Position numbers and translations under genes: made by a program
Origin: Erpobdella octoculata
Taxonomy: Eukaryota > Annelida > Clitellata > Hirudinida > Erpobdellidae
Length of the DNA stretch: 64,000 nucleotides
Direction: 5' to 3'
Assembly (NCBI GenBank): GCA_963978895.1
Contig: OZ022246.1
Coordinates: 592,299 to 656,298, forward strand
Part shown: piece by piece, positions 44,051 through 58,163 of the stretch
How positions within the stretch are numbered: the stretch's first letter is position 1
Layout: every line of letters begins with the position of its first letter
The notes under the pieces: generated by a model
Seen by the model: only the letters and a program-made list of their open reading frames with translations
Told to the model about the DNA's origin: nothing
The model's database searches: none

Positions 44051-47000
44051 TGTAAGGCGATTTATACGATCTTCTTTTACCCTTTCGTTTCTCTTTGCTG
44101 CCTCTTTTCTATCTCTCCCTCAAGTTCTTGCTTTTCTTTTTTCTCTCTCACTAACGACTTCCAGCCAAATAGATTTTTCGACCTTTGGCACTGGACGGTG
44201 GTGGTTCATTAATTTCCTTATCGAATGACAGGTTGAAGTAAAACCGAGTTCCCCAAAAACGTATAACACCCTGCTTTATACGGCCGTACGAGTAAGTCCT
44301 ATAATTGATTTTATTGTCTCGACCGGTGCAATATTTCTGCCGGCGGATAGTAAAACATCATTTACGACTGTTTACTGCATAATTATCGTGCCCTCGGCCG
44401 GCCGTTTGATTGTCGAATTACGCCCTTTTAAATGGCCTCCCGTTGAAATACCGGCACATCCCTATTATTTTACTTTTCCGCTCGTAAACAAAATATACAA
44501 GCGTCCCGGCTTATCGTTTTTGTCTTTGCTTCGTCCGCCGTAGTCGTTACAGACCGGAAGGGGGCTTAAAAACGAGCTCCCATTACATTTCTTTCTATTC
44601 TTTAATCGCAGTCTTTTTTTTGCTGCAATTATGAAGGAAATTCGTGAATATTCATGCGTCGTGGGCGACTAAATTATTCAAAGACCGGCAACAGTTATGC
44701 CCATTCTATTTAAAACGGCCCCTTCAGTACGACGTCGACGACATTTTCAATGCAGTTACGAAAATGGCGACCGGGTCCGGGTGCTCGGTAATTTCAGAGA
44801 GAGGTCTATTATACGATTACTATAACTATACATACGTACCTTCTCCTCCATTCTATTCCGTACCATTCCATTCTACTACATCCTCGCCGAGTTTCCGTGA
44901 TCGCATGCCCACGCATTTGCTCGCGTGGGCCGGAAAAAGGCGATTTTGGAGGTAATGAAATAGTTATTGGTCACGGGTATTATAACCGCGCCGGGACTAA
45001 TGCGCTTGAGCAATAAGAGGACCGCTGTGTGACGTCGTCGGGTTGGTAAATAATTGATCATTCGAAACATATTAGTTAAATAAATATACTTCTTTTTCTC
45101 CTTTCCTTCGTCTCTGTACTTTTCCTTTTCTCCTCTTTTCCTCTCTCGCACTATCTATCTCTCCGCTTTCCACTCCCTCTTTTTCTCGTGCTCTCTCTAG
45201 TTATTCTGCTGCCCTCCTGAAAATATTCTCCGTTTTTTTTGCAGGGCGATTAATCACTGAGAAAATATGGCTGGATATGTACGACGTGATAGATGGAAAA
45301 TAACTTTTTTCTTGAAACAACGAACATGAATTTGATATCATTTTTTTCTAGAGGTCACGTTAAGGTAAGCAAAACAATTGCTTGAAATAATGAAAAAAAG
45401 AAATAAACAACTTTTTAATATTTAAAAGTCAAGAATATCTTCTCCTATTTAATTTTTTTCGAGAAGAAATGAAAAAAAGGAGTTAGTGAGTGATAGGCGA
45501 CGCTCGCTGGGAAAAGACGCCCGCGTCGCTAACAGGTTTTGAATGGACGACTCCGAGATTGGCCGTCCCGAGAGTCTCATGAATTCGGGGGGCGTCGTTT
45601 CCGGGGGAAGGGGGTTGGGTGGGGGGTGGTCCGCACGCCTGACTTCCCCCCGGCGCGGTTAATTATTAAAAACACTGCGCTATCTATCACCCGCGATAAA
45701 ATGCGAAGCGATGGCGTTATACGAGTTTAAAAGCCGAACCGTACTATGCCGTTCGTAATTTTATAATAGAAGGCCGAAACGTTCTTTAAAGTAATTCTCC
45801 TTTTTCCGGCGTAAGGGTTTAATTAGGTTTTTACGCTTCTTTCCCCCTCCCTCCCTTCCTGCCTCCGTCCCTGCCTCCCTCCCTCTCTTCCCTTTTGTTT
45901 CTTCTCTTTCTTTCCAGATAAATTAATTTACTCCTGGCTTTTATTAGATTCCAGTGGCCGGCCACTTTCCTTTGCCGACCTGTTGACCGTTTGAGCCAGT
46001 GAAGATGATGATGATGATGATGATGACGACGACGACGATGATGATGATGAGAAAAATGTACCTTCTTCTTTATAATAGAGTGAATGGTTTTCTGGTGGAT
46101 CTGATATGCATCGGTTACAAGCGAAGAAACTCTCTGATGGTTGATGGTTACCTATCATCTCGTGTGACGAACTCAAAAGGATTGGTTGGTCATGAACTGG
46201 TCCTAGGAGACTGGGTCTGATGGTAGGTGGTTGGTCATGAACTGGTCCTAGGAGGCTGGGTCTGACGGTAGGTGGTCGGTCGTGGAAATTCGAAGAAAAA
46301 AAAACAACCACAAAACGGTAGAGATACGCTGGAAAGAGAACGTATACGGATACTAAACAGATACGGAAACGTATAAAGTGAATGACAGAAAGAAAAAGAA
46401 AGTGGAAGTAGGGAAAGGAAAAACGGAAGCAGGTGCACACTCGAGTAAGCTTTTGTAGGATATATATGCGAACCGGGATAAAAAGAGCAGTGACCATATA
46501 CGAAATAACGAGACTAACCACCATGTCGCGGGGATGCCTGCGGTTGCGGCGTGCGTTGCCACTCTTGGAGTTTACCCCCGGACCGTCGACTCCGCGGCCT
46601 CCCCGTCGCCCCCCCCCCATTGCCCCCCGCTGTTCTAGATCTTTTCGAGACGAGGAAAGAAGAAGAGAAAAGAGAATGAAAGAGGTAGGGAGGATAAAAG
46701 ACGAATAGGACCATAAACGTAGAGGCCAATAAATGAGAAGGTAATGAGAGTAAAAGATATGTCCAGATATTCCAGATAATGACTCTGTCTCACTCTTTCT
46801 TCTTCTTTTCCATTTCCATTCCATTTCTCCGGCCTCGGTAAACGAGAGAGGAGAAGGAGAAGTGGCGGGAAATACGCGGTATCATTCCGCGGGATCGTTC
46901 CGCGAGAGAGTGCAGTGGTAGTAACTGGATACGTTTTTGAATCATTAGGAGGCGCCGGACTGCAGTGCTTAATTTTTCTCGAAATTCCATGCAACTTTCA

Positions 47001-47060
47001 TGAAGGAGCCCCTCCAGATGGAGCCGGTCGCGCGCACTTGTGATTATTCACAGGTACTCC
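44051..47060. other. CpG-richer unique block
   Basis: Compared with its surroundings this 3 kb is less repetitive and has more CpG, with several TAATTA-type core sites and few long homopolymers. A 42-bp tandem pair occurs at about 46187-46283. It might be regulatory DNA or the 5' region of a gene beyond the window, but no exon is convincing. Confidence 0.35.
47000..47053 (+). other. Possible first coding exon, unrecognised
   Basis: ATG begins an 18-codon frame, MKEPLQMEPVARTCDYSQ, ending exactly at CACAG before GTACTC, an acceptable donor. It lies at the edge of the CpG-richer block. No family recognised and no partner exon found. Confidence 0.15.
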
Positions 47061-47624
47061 TTTCCTGCGGACCGACGGACGGAAGGAAGGAAGGAAAGAA
47101 AGAAAAGAAAAATAAATGGAGGAGAAAGAAATGGAGGAAGAGCGAGAGAGAGAGAGAGAGAGAAAGAAAGAGAATGAGAGAGAGAGAGAAGATAAGTTTC
47201 GTCACCACGTAGAGACATATTCTTGGACGTCCCACAGGCATGATAGTACAAGAGAATGAAAGTAAGAAAGATGGAGAATCCAGTCGGGGGGAAGGGGGAA
47301 GGAGAATGGTGTCAAAGAGGCAGAGGGAGGGATGAGCCTCGTTGTGTCGTTCAACACGTTCTGACAGCAGCGGCGCTGGGGACGGTGTGCCAGAGAGAGA
47401 GAGAGAGCCTGAGAGTTTAAGTGCAAACTTGAAGGCAGATGTAAACAAACAGCAGCGTGAAAATAAAGAAGAAGAAGAAGAAAAGGGAAACATCAGAACT
47501 GGAATGACATGGAAAAGCAGGACTCGGCAGATAATTAGGAAGAAAACCGTCATTGAAGTTCTGGACTTTATGCTACAATAAAACAAATGAGAGATGACTT
47601 TTCTTTCTGGAAACTTCACGCCTT

Positions 47625-47627
<3 letters not shown>

Positions 47628-47695
<68 letters not shown>
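47628..47695. repeat. (CT)n microsatellite
   Basis: Pure CT tract of about 65 bp; a complementary GA tract lies at 47977-48020. Confidence 0.94.
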
Positions 47696-47698
<3 letters not shown>

Positions 47699-47974
47699 TT
47701 TCTCTCTTATTCTTTCGCAATCGCAATATTTCTCGTAACTCGTAATCACCATCTTACTCAGTTATCAACATATCTTCTTTTTCCTTCTTATTTTTTCCTT
47801 CATTTAATTACGAACTCCAGCATAAACTCACCTATCTCTTTCTTTCTTTTTTCCCAGCCAAGAAAAAGAAAACTTGGAATCAAAAGAGAGACTTTGAAGG
47901 AAAAAATAGCCAAAAAAACTGCTGTAGTGTAGAAAAAATAAAACGTGATTGGACAAAGAGCGAGAGAAAAGGAG

Positions 47975-48022
<48 letters not shown>

Positions 48023-48965
48023 GGAAAAAAAGAGAGAGCTGTTGCGGGTCCCAAGAAGGATATTTTGAAAGAGAAGCGAGCCAATTAAAAGAAGAGGTGG
48101 AAGATGAAATATCGAGAGGCCGAGATGAGCGCCTGGTAACAAGAAAATGCGAGGCCGTGATAATGACAGTGCGCCCATGGGGAGGATGAGAGGCACGTGG
48201 GGGGTGAGAGTCATGGCAGGACAGGGGGCATGGTCTCCAACGGCCGTCGTGAACATACTTTTTTGCGGTAGCTTTCCATTCTTAGAAGTTTCGGGGGGGG
48301 GGGAGGGGGGTAGAGGATAGGTTTGAGGTTTGAGTGGGCACAATCGGAGAAAAACTAAAATTAAAAAACAAAAATGAAGTAACATGAAAAAGTACATGAT
48401 GATGATATTACAAATGGAAAATAATAATCGTGGTGATGATAATGATAATTATTAATGATAAATGTTTTATTATCATTATTATTATTATAAAGTGTTATTA
48501 TAAGCATTTAAATTTTAACTGATGTATTCATCTGAATAGTAACTTCTCGAAGACCTCGATGTTCGAAAATAATATAATAATACTAACACGTTAGCTTTCT
48601 TTTATTAATGAAGTAAATGTTATAATTGCTCTTATTGTAGTAGTTTAGCCAGTCAGTAGATCCACTCCGCTCAGCGTAGTGGTTTAAGAAACGCTGGAGT
48701 TTCCCCTGTTTGCCAGGCGCCGGACATTGGCGCTCACATTCCAGAATATGTAATTGTGAAATTAGAATATAAATACTAGAGATGACGGATTTTTTAAAAT
48801 CTCATATTTTATTTTTCGATTGCATCGCCACCTCTTTTCATCTATAAGACTGACAGTGTACAAACAATTGCGTTATAATTTCTATTACGCTTCTGCGCGC
48901 TCTAATTTTATCAATTGCTGACTGCTGACTACTCGGCCGCCGCCGCGTTATGCGGAATTGCTAAC

Positions 48966-49072
48966 ATACATACATACGTACATACATACATACATACATA
49001 CATACATACAGACATACAGACATACATACATGCATACATACATACATACATGCATACATACATAAATTTTTT
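48966..49072. repeat. (CATA)n array
   Basis: Imperfect CATA units with CAGA and CATG variants. Confidence 0.93.
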
Positions 49073-50426
49073 ACATACAGACATAGGAAATTATGTATGT
49101 TGATATCGGTCGCAGTTCAGTTTCCATGAAGGAAGAAAATGAGTTTGACGAACTACCTGCTCTAAATTTAATATTTATGAACACGTGAAGATATTTCATA
49201 ACCTCTAATATTCAACTTTCACAGCCGCGCTCATTAAGCTAGATCCTAAAACACAGCATATTTCAGTAAGCGCGAGCCCTGAAAGTTGTCGTCTTTCTGT
49301 GAGATTTATACTGAGGTCAATGTCAAGAAAGTGGTGTTTTTATAAATTACTCTTAAATTGTTATTTTCACTTTTTTTCTTGATGGTAAATTAGCGACCTA
49401 GGAAATTATGTATGTTGATAGATAACAATTATATGATGTAATTCTTAAATTATAAAATCAGAAACTACTAGATTTTTCAATGTTTCGTATGACTATGAAT
49501 ATTACAAACTTGAACGATTTTGCTTCTTTATAATTTTCTCCAAGGATTAGCTTAATAACTATAAACATAAATAAACATATTGCCTTAGTCAATATGTTTA
49601 TTTATGTTTATAAAACCGACGTAATTGACGCCATTGCGTCTTCTGTTTGGACTGGACAAAAATATTAAACGTGGACAGTCAACGGCAGAAATAGGACTAT
49701 TGACAGTGCGTTGCGAAATCTCTTCAAAAACATCTGAAAAAGTCGAAAATAATATTCTTAATATTAATACTTCTACGTTTCAGTCGTGTCGAAGTCATTT
49801 TACTCACTCCAAAATTACGAAGAAATTCTAAACAACGTGCGACAGAAACTGGCTGAGATGGAGAAGCGGGGAAGATGAGACATTTGAGGCAGGCAAACTG
49901 AAAATGCAAGGAATATGAGACATCGGGGCATACGGAATAAAAACTAGTATGTTTTGGCACCCCCTCCAAATGGCACGTGGGACACAGGCAGGTGTGTCTC
50001 CCATACCTCTACGCCTCGACAATGCGGGGCGTTGTCGGGCCTTTTTTCAGAATTTTTTCTAAAAGTCACTCAACTTTTTTTTCTTTTTTTTTAAACGGTC
50101 GATGCCCTGATGAGAAAGGGTGGGTGCTTCTTTCATGGAAGAATATCCGCGCGATGATCAATAAAAATTAAGTCACTAAAATTTGGGGTTACTCAAAGGA
50201 GTGCCCTTCCTTCTCTGACCGGTAAGTTCGGGGGAGGGGGTAGTGGTGACCCCGGGACTGTATGAATGGACGTGTGGACGAATGAATGAATGGATGGACA
50301 GATCGACAAAAATAGAAAGACCGACGACAGCTTTCCCATGCAGCCTCCTTTCTTTATAAGCAAGGTGCTCAACATCTGAGGATCAAGAGAAAGTAGCATT
50401 TGAAAGATGTTTGAATACTTCACTCT

Positions 50427-50466
<40 letters not shown>

Positions 50467-50639
50467 TACACAAACACACACACACAATCTTCCTTTCATG
50501 TTTTCCACGTACATGCAGTCTTCTTTTTCTTCATTCGTGCCTTTCTGCACGTCGATTTTCAATAGAATTATTTCGTTAAAAAGTTTACAAGAAATATTTT
50601 CTTAGAAAAACATTCATTCATTTATTCATTATTTCACAT

Positions 50640-51030
50640 TAGTGACGTACAGATTATATATGACGTACAGGAGTACATGTTATACATGACGTACATGTTA
50701 TACATGACGTACATGTTATACATGACGTACATGTTATACATGACGTACAGGTTATACATGACGTACAGGTTATACATGACGTACATGTTATACACGACGT
50801 ACATGTTATACATGACGTACAGGTTATACATGACGTACATGTTATACATGACGTACAGGTTATACATGACGTACAGGTTATACATGACGTACAGGTTATA
50901 CATGACGTACATGTTATACATGACGTACAGGTTATACATGACTTACATGTTATACATGACGTACATGTTATACATGACGTACATGTCATACATGACGTAC
51001 ATGTCATACATGACGTACATGTCATACATG
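50640..51030. repeat. 18-bp minisatellite with a TGACGTA in every unit
   Basis: About twenty-one tandem units of ATGTTATACATGACGTAC, with ATG/AGG and TTA/TCA variants. Each unit contains TGACGTAC, close to a CRE half-site, and the partial palindrome GTACATGT. Not a CRISPR array: there are no spacers. Confidence 0.95.
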
Positions 51031-51294
51031 ACGCAAAGAAGTATTTTTTAAATCTCCCCGCCATTTTTTTAATGTTTCATCTCGGAAATACTGCGAAACT
51101 CCCGTCAATTCCATTCCAGTTGGCTCCATGAAGAAGGTAGAAGTGCAGATTTTACGTACGACGTCTTCAAAGAGTTTGCGCCATTAAGACCACACACGTA
51201 GCAGCAGCACCGGTGTAGCACACAAACGGTCCGGTGTAATATCGTTCCGTTTATTTTCAATGGAGTGGTGGAGTGTTCCAATTCCGTATTTCTT

Positions 51295-51436
<142 letters not shown>

Positions 51437-51597
51437 GGAGAGGGAGAAGCAAGAATAAAGAGAGCAATGAACTGAGAGACAGAGAGAGAAAAAGATACCT
51501 CACTCTATTTCTCTCTCTCTCTCTCTCTGTCTCAACTAATATATTCTATGTTCTATCGTTTTTTTCGTTATGTCATACTAAACATCTCTCTCGCCTC

Positions 51598-51660
<63 letters not shown>

Positions 51661-52420
51661 CTGGTTCTTTGTCCGTCTCGCTCTCATATTTTCTTCGTCG
51701 CAGGGACTCGGGATTATTTAACATCAGTGATAGAATTTTTAGTATAATTAGTAATAATTACCGCATGGCCATCATCATGACCTTGACCTTATATAATTAT
51801 CAACATCTCGAGCATAATTATTTTTATTTGAACCATTAATATTATTACTATTATGAACATAATAATTATTATTATTAATTTGACTATAATTGTCGTAACC
51901 TTAATCCTAATTATTGTCACCCTGACCACAATGGTCATCATCTTGAACATAATCGTCATTAATGTTCAACAGCTGAAACAGAATCATCATCATCGTCATC
52001 ATCATCCTGGTCATAATTATCATGCTGACCCATCGTGACCTAGTCATCATTGTCATCATGATCTTGGTCAAAATTATCATTACCTCGACCATAGCCATCG
52101 TCATCATCACCAGCAGCATCATCAGCACCATCATCATCATCATCATCACCAGCATCATCATCAGCACCATCATCACCAGCATCAGCATATTCTCTCTTGG
52201 AATTCTTTTTACTGGTGTTCGGCGTGTCCACTGTGTCCAGCAGGTTGGCAACGAAGAAAAACATTTTATTATCATTTTATTCTGTCTTCAATGTTTATTA
52301 TTATTATTATTTTAATTTTAAATTATTTCTTTTATGTTATAATTATTTTTTATTTGCATTACAGACAGCTTTGCAATGATTTATTAAGGATGAGGGGGGA
52401 CTGGCATGGAGAATAGGAGG

Positions 52421-52468
<48 letters not shown>

Positions 52469-52754
52469 ATAATGATAGAGGGAGAGGATAGTTTTATGCT
52501 TGCACCGATGGTTTTTCTCCTCAAATTTTCAACTCTAAAGGTCTCGACGAAGTTCTAAATCTTCATCTCACTCTTTTAGAACATTCAGAACGCTTCGTAC
52601 GCCCTTCAACAATCAATCACACGAGACGGGGTTTTTGCGTTATTAAATTATATTCATAAAATGTTATTTATAGCCGCTGGGTTACCAGTCAAAAGTTGAC
52701 GTAAATTATAAAATAGTGCAAAACATGTTTAATTCAGTTAACAAAATATATGTA

Positions 52755-53025
52755 TACAAATAACATAACATAATAACATAACATAATAATATAATATAAT
52801 ATAATATAATATAATATAATATAATATAATGTAATGTAATGTAATGTAATGTAATGTAATGTAATGTAATGTAATGTAATGTAATGTAATGTAATGTAAT
52901 GTAATGTAATGTAATGTAATGTAATGTAATGTAATGTAACGTAACGTAACGTAACGTAACGTAACGTAACATAACATAACATAACATAACATAATATAAT
53001 ATAATATAATATAATATAATATATA
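52755..53025. repeat. Pentanucleotide array in variant blocks
   Basis: Reads as blocks of ATAAC/ATAAT, then ATAAT, GTAAT (about 52830-52937), GTAAC, ATAAC and again ATAAT, each block almost pure and changing by one base at a time. Confidence 0.95.
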
Positions 53026-53159
53026 ATGATATTTAAAGAAAATATTTGTTTGCGATTTTTACATTTATCCGATAAAGTCCTATTGTTGTTATCTGTAATT
53101 TGCAACAAGTGAATCTAAAAAACTCCTTCTTTGAAATAATTTCTTCTTTTTTTCTAGAT

Positions 53160-54790
53160 TTGAGAAGATGTTTCACCTTGTATTTGCGTTCATTATTTTT
53201 CTATTTTTAATGTATACTCATTCCATTTTTCCTTGCGTATTTTTGTACCCGCCTAAATACGCGTACGATACGTTTGTGTCGGTACGTCGGATCGTATGCC
53301 TAAATATTCATTCGTGCTTCAATCACAGTGCAAAGCAGCGCAATAAACGCAACCTGTCAAATCTCTCATCACGGGGGATTTCCACAACCTCTGTAACCGT
53401 CAATTTCTCCAGGCTGTTGAATACGCCTTCCCGGTGGCCCTGGTTGGTGGTAGTAGTACCCAATACCCCACTCAGTGAGTACTTACTTCAAAAGAGGATA
53501 CCCCAAGTGTCGCCGAAAAAAATTTCGGCCCCGGGAAAATAAGTAACCCGGACCCCATTAAAAACTGTTTCCAAAACACCAGATGACCGAGGGAGAGGGT
53601 AGTCCTTGTAGACAAGAAGTTTTTAAGAATACTTCAGACCAAGGTCTCCTATAAGTACGAGCTCCGGGAATTATTCCAGACTCCCCCGTCTCTGCGGCCC
53701 TAGATACCCCCGTACAGACCCTCTCGCATTGCACACAGCTGTGATACATTTGCGTACCCTCCGCAATACTCCCACGGCCGTAAATCTATGTCCGTAGCAA
53801 TTTCGACGCTGAAAATTAACAATCGTTAAATGAGCTCTTGCCACCATTGCCACCATTGGTATTATGTTATTGAAAGTTTTCCAGCATATTGAGAGAGAAC
53901 TTTTGCGTTTGGATATCGGCACGGTATTACACGAGGCCACTGTGTCTAACGGCGTGTATGTGTGCGTATAACGAGTATTATTCGGTTTTTGTGTACTGCG
54001 AATCGGTATATTTTTTGCAGGTCTGAGACTAACTGAGACCCGATTACGCACGTATACTTTTGTTGTGTGGTATCAGGTATATCGGGCGAGTATGTCCGCC
54101 GATTTGTCGTGGCGCACGAGTTCAGATTGCATTGGATTTCTTGTTAAAGTTCCTGATTGATGTTTAAATATTTTTTATATAAAAAAAATCCGTTGCTTTG
54201 CGTATGAATACGCATGAATACTCAAAGATTGATACTAAAATCCATTTATCTTGTGGAGGATTTTGAGGTTCATCTATCCGTCCGTCCGTCCGTTGTTCGT
54301 CCGTCCGTTCGTCCGTCCGTCCATCCATCCATCCATCCATCCACCCATCCATCCATCCATCCATCCATCCATCCATCCATCCATCCATCCATCCATCCAT
54401 CCATCCATCCATCCATTCATCCATCCATCCATCCATCCGTTCCGTCCGCCTCCCTTTTGTCCGTCCGGGTATCCAATTAATTCTGCCGTCCATCAATGCA
54501 CTCATTCTCGCAGAATTTTTATTCATTCAAACACTTATCTATTTACCCATCAATCAGTCCCGTCCGTGCGTCCAAACATTTGTCCATCCATCTGCCCGTC
54601 CACTCGGGCAGCGCCTCCGCCTTCCTCGCCTCCCCCGCCGGTCCCTCAACTCGGCCCGTCGTCGTCGCACTCACTCGAAACCTACAAGCACTTGATAGTT
54701 GTCACACAAGTGCTCCTTCTGTACACACGCACCGCACCGGCTTACTTACTTACTTACAATACGAGCGTCGCCCGAGCGACAGGCGGCGGC
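53160..54790. other. Unique sequence without a supported gene
   Basis: Moderate GC. The 124-codon + strand frame (53168-53542) lacks any recognisable domain or coding bias. CATC array at 54296-54440. Confidence 0.45.
54296..54440. repeat. (CATC)n array
   Basis: CATC units with CGTC units at the left edge, about 145 bp. Confidence 0.95.
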
Positions 54791-54929
54791 GAGTCGGCGC
54801 GTCACAAAACGCGAGCGGCGCGTCACAAAACGCGAGCGGCGCGTCACGCGTAGGTTGTCGTCGCGCCGACGTACTTGTCACGCGTACGTACGGAGGGAGG
54901 CCGGTGCAACTTTGAGTGTGCACGGACCT

Positions 54930-54962
<33 letters not shown>

Positions 54963-55270
54963 CAGAGATGAATAATTTCTCATGTATCGAACTACGTCGA
55001 TTTTACGTACGCATTAAAATACAAACGTAACGTCGGACGCGTTCCGTTTTTCGCATTATACGTAATACTACACAAACAACACTACGCTTTGAAGAAGAGT
55101 TTTAACGTCGAACCACGACAACGCATTACAGCAACGCCGTCACGCACGCGGTTCCACGCACACCGACTGTCACGCAACTAGCCACTGTCACGCCGTCACG
55201 TTCACGCCTGCTGTCACGCACGTTACGCACCTGTTTACTACCGCATGTGTGACACGCACTTACTTATTGT
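54780..55270. promoter_or_regulatory. CpG-rich block with clustered GTCACGC motifs
   Basis: Six exact GTCACGC sites (54843, 54877, 55139, 55169, 55187, 55213) and several one-base variants occur in about 380 bp, beside a direct repeat of GCGAGCGGCGCGTCACAAAAC. A TG array (54932-54960) splits the block. The complement GCGTGAC contains GCGTG, the core bound by bHLH-PAS dimers. A promoter role is inference. Confidence 0.3.
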
Positions 55271-57642
55271 CACCGACGTTTTATTTTCACTTTCACACGC
55301 ACACGGATACGCACGTCCAACGCACGTGGCCTAATATACTCCGGCGGAAAGCCGCGCGGACATGCGAAGCGGTCAGCTAATATTGGCTGAAATATTAATG
55401 CCTGCAACTGTTTGCGTGCGATAAATTTTTCCATATTTGACGTTAATGCACATACGTATACGCTTGGCGTTTTAAAAACGTTGAAAGGCGTTTTGGGTGC
55501 GTATAAAGCGTCTGTGCGTGTTTGTGTGGGTGTGTGTGTCTGTGTGTGTGTGTGTGAGAGAGCCAGAGAGAGAGAGAGAGAGAGAGAGAAAGAGGGTGAC
55601 AGGGAAAGAGAGAGAACCTGCAAGTGTCGAAGCTTTTAATTGATTGATTGAAATTTGACGCTTACCACTGCGGCATGAGTGGAGAAAACGTTTAAGAATG
55701 GCCGACTGGACGGACGGATACGTGGATAGACAGATGGGTAGACGGCGGAAGGATACCGTGGATGGATGGACGGGTGGAGAGATGGATGGATGGACGGACG
55801 GATACGTTAATGAACGAACGGACGGAAACACAGATGGACAGATGGGTGGATGAATTCGGTTCATGAACAGCCAATGGAAGAATTTTTTATAACGGGCGAA
55901 CGGATGGAAGGGGAAATACTGGCCTGGACTCAAAACTGAAATCCAGAAATATTTTTGAAAAAGTAAGCTTCAAAATCTAAGTCAACAAAGCCATCCGACT
56001 AGCGAATACTTAAGTAATTTATAACAAATCCAGTGATGACTTGACGCGCTCACCTAAACTGCTTATGATCAGCTAGCTGGTAGCTAACGACGGAGAAATA
56101 ACTTCTATGACATGAGTCATATCGGGGGGGGGGGTATTGATCCTGGTGGGTCATACGTACGTGGCGTTGCTTTGTTTAAGAAAAAGGGCACAAAACGCTG
56201 AGAAGTGCTTTTTAAACTGCTCCGATAGTCTTACTTACTAACACCACCTTAATGGATTTGTTTTGCTGTACCATTAAACTGTCGAAATCTATGATCGAAA
56301 TAAACCGAGAACGTTTCATCACAGATTGTTGACATATGACATCGAAACAAACCGAAGACACTTCATCGCAGATTGTTGACATATGACATCGAAACTGGTT
56401 AAACACCGCTTGGAAAAAAAAACTTTCTCCTTAGATTTCCAGGACGGAAAATTTACTTTATAAATCAGGACGGTATACTAGACATTTTTGCAAATCGCAA
56501 GATTTGCAGTGAACATGTTAAGCAATTAAATATTTAATACAATATTTATTAGTAATATAAACAAATTGCAAAAAAAGTAGGTAAATAAATAAATTATAGA
56601 TTGTTTAATAATAACAATCATTTCTGAAGACGGAAAAATGAAGTTGAAATTAGTTACAGTTGGTGTATTTGATTGGAAAGGTACAAATAAATATTAAAAA
56701 TAAAATTATTGAATTAACATAAATGAGTATGAAACACAATCACATTGGCGTGTATCTTCTTGAGAAAGTCTTTGCTGATGGTAAACTTTAACTCGAGGAA
56801 CGTTTTATTCATCAAAGATTAAAAGAGATTTATTCAAAAATCTTTAGAAATTCCAAGAAAAATCTTGTTATAAAAATAAACCCTAAGTCAAACAAGTCAA
56901 TTAAAAATTGTATCTTCCTTGAAACTACTTGTTATTAGTTTTTCTTTTACTTTTCTACAACGATAGTTATAAATGTTGATGTTATAAATGTTGATGTTTT
57001 AAACAGAAAAGTCGTCATTTTGACTTGTCAGCACTAGCAATATAGCTACCTAAAATACTTGTGCTATTATATAGCAAAATACTTGTGCTATTATATAGCA
57101 AAATACTTGTGCTATTATATAGCTACTTTAAAATACTTTTACTATTATTTAGCTAGTGAGTGATAACCTACCGAATAAATACTTTTTTTTTGAGTATCAA
57201 CATTAAGGGTATGAATAAAATTTTTGCAACCTAAAGTTTTTGTACGTACCGTAGTTCGATGAACTTTTGGCTGAACTTTTAGGCCCGGCCCTTTTTTCAT
57301 GGGCCTAAAATCCCTAAACTTTGCTCAAAAATTTCGGCCCGGCCAGCTCCGGCTTGATTTAAAACTCGAGTAGTATACTTCTTAACTCGAGTACAGCTGG
57401 TTAATGTTTCCAGTGTTTTTCTTCTAAAGTTACCATCGTAACAAGTAAATGGAAAAAATGGAGTTTTTCAACACAAACTTTTATTTCAAATACACTCGAT
57501 TTAGAAATACGAAAGATGTTCAAATTAAGTTGTTGTTTTTTTAATTGAATCGTGTATTTTCATCCAATATAAAAAGCTTAAGCTTCCTAGCTATTCAAAA
57601 AGCTGGTTGAATTTTACTTGCAAGATTTGCGTACAGAGAAAT

Positions 57643-57819
<177 letters not shown>

Positions 57820-57948
57820 TTGTAACCTAAATAAAAGTTTGTAAAAAAGGAAAAGAATTTCTTAGTATAAGAAGTTTTAAGGTGAAATAATTTTATATTT
57901 ATTTAGCTTCGAATATTTTTGATAAAAATATGATAATGGTGTTAATGA

Positions 57949-58163
57949 TACATACGTACGTACGTACATACATACATACATACATACAAACATACATACA
58001 TACATACATACATACATACATACATACATACATACATACATACATACATACATACAGACATACATACATACATACATACATACATACAAACATACATACA
58101 TACATACATACATACATACATACATACATACATACATACATACATACATACATACATACAATA
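57949..58163. repeat. (CATA)n array
   Basis: CATA units, about 210 bp, with a few CAAA and CAGA variants and a TACG edge. Confidence 0.96.

Noticed and set aside
45928..46824. 298-codon minus-strand frame
   Set aside because: It contains a serine run from a GAT/GAC repeat and a 14-residue repeat from a 42-bp tandem pair, and has no recognisable domain. Length alone does not make it a gene.
48655..48760. tRNA- or SINE-like segment (GCGTAGTGGTTTAAG)
   Set aside because: Some resemblance to an A box, but no B box at the right distance and no cloverleaf.
50640..51030. CRISPR-like regular repeats
   Set aside because: The units are directly tandem with no unique spacers and the genome is animal, so it is a minisatellite.
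53168..53542. 124-codon plus-strand frame
   Set aside because: Hydrophobic start is from T-rich sequence and the rest shows no family resemblance.
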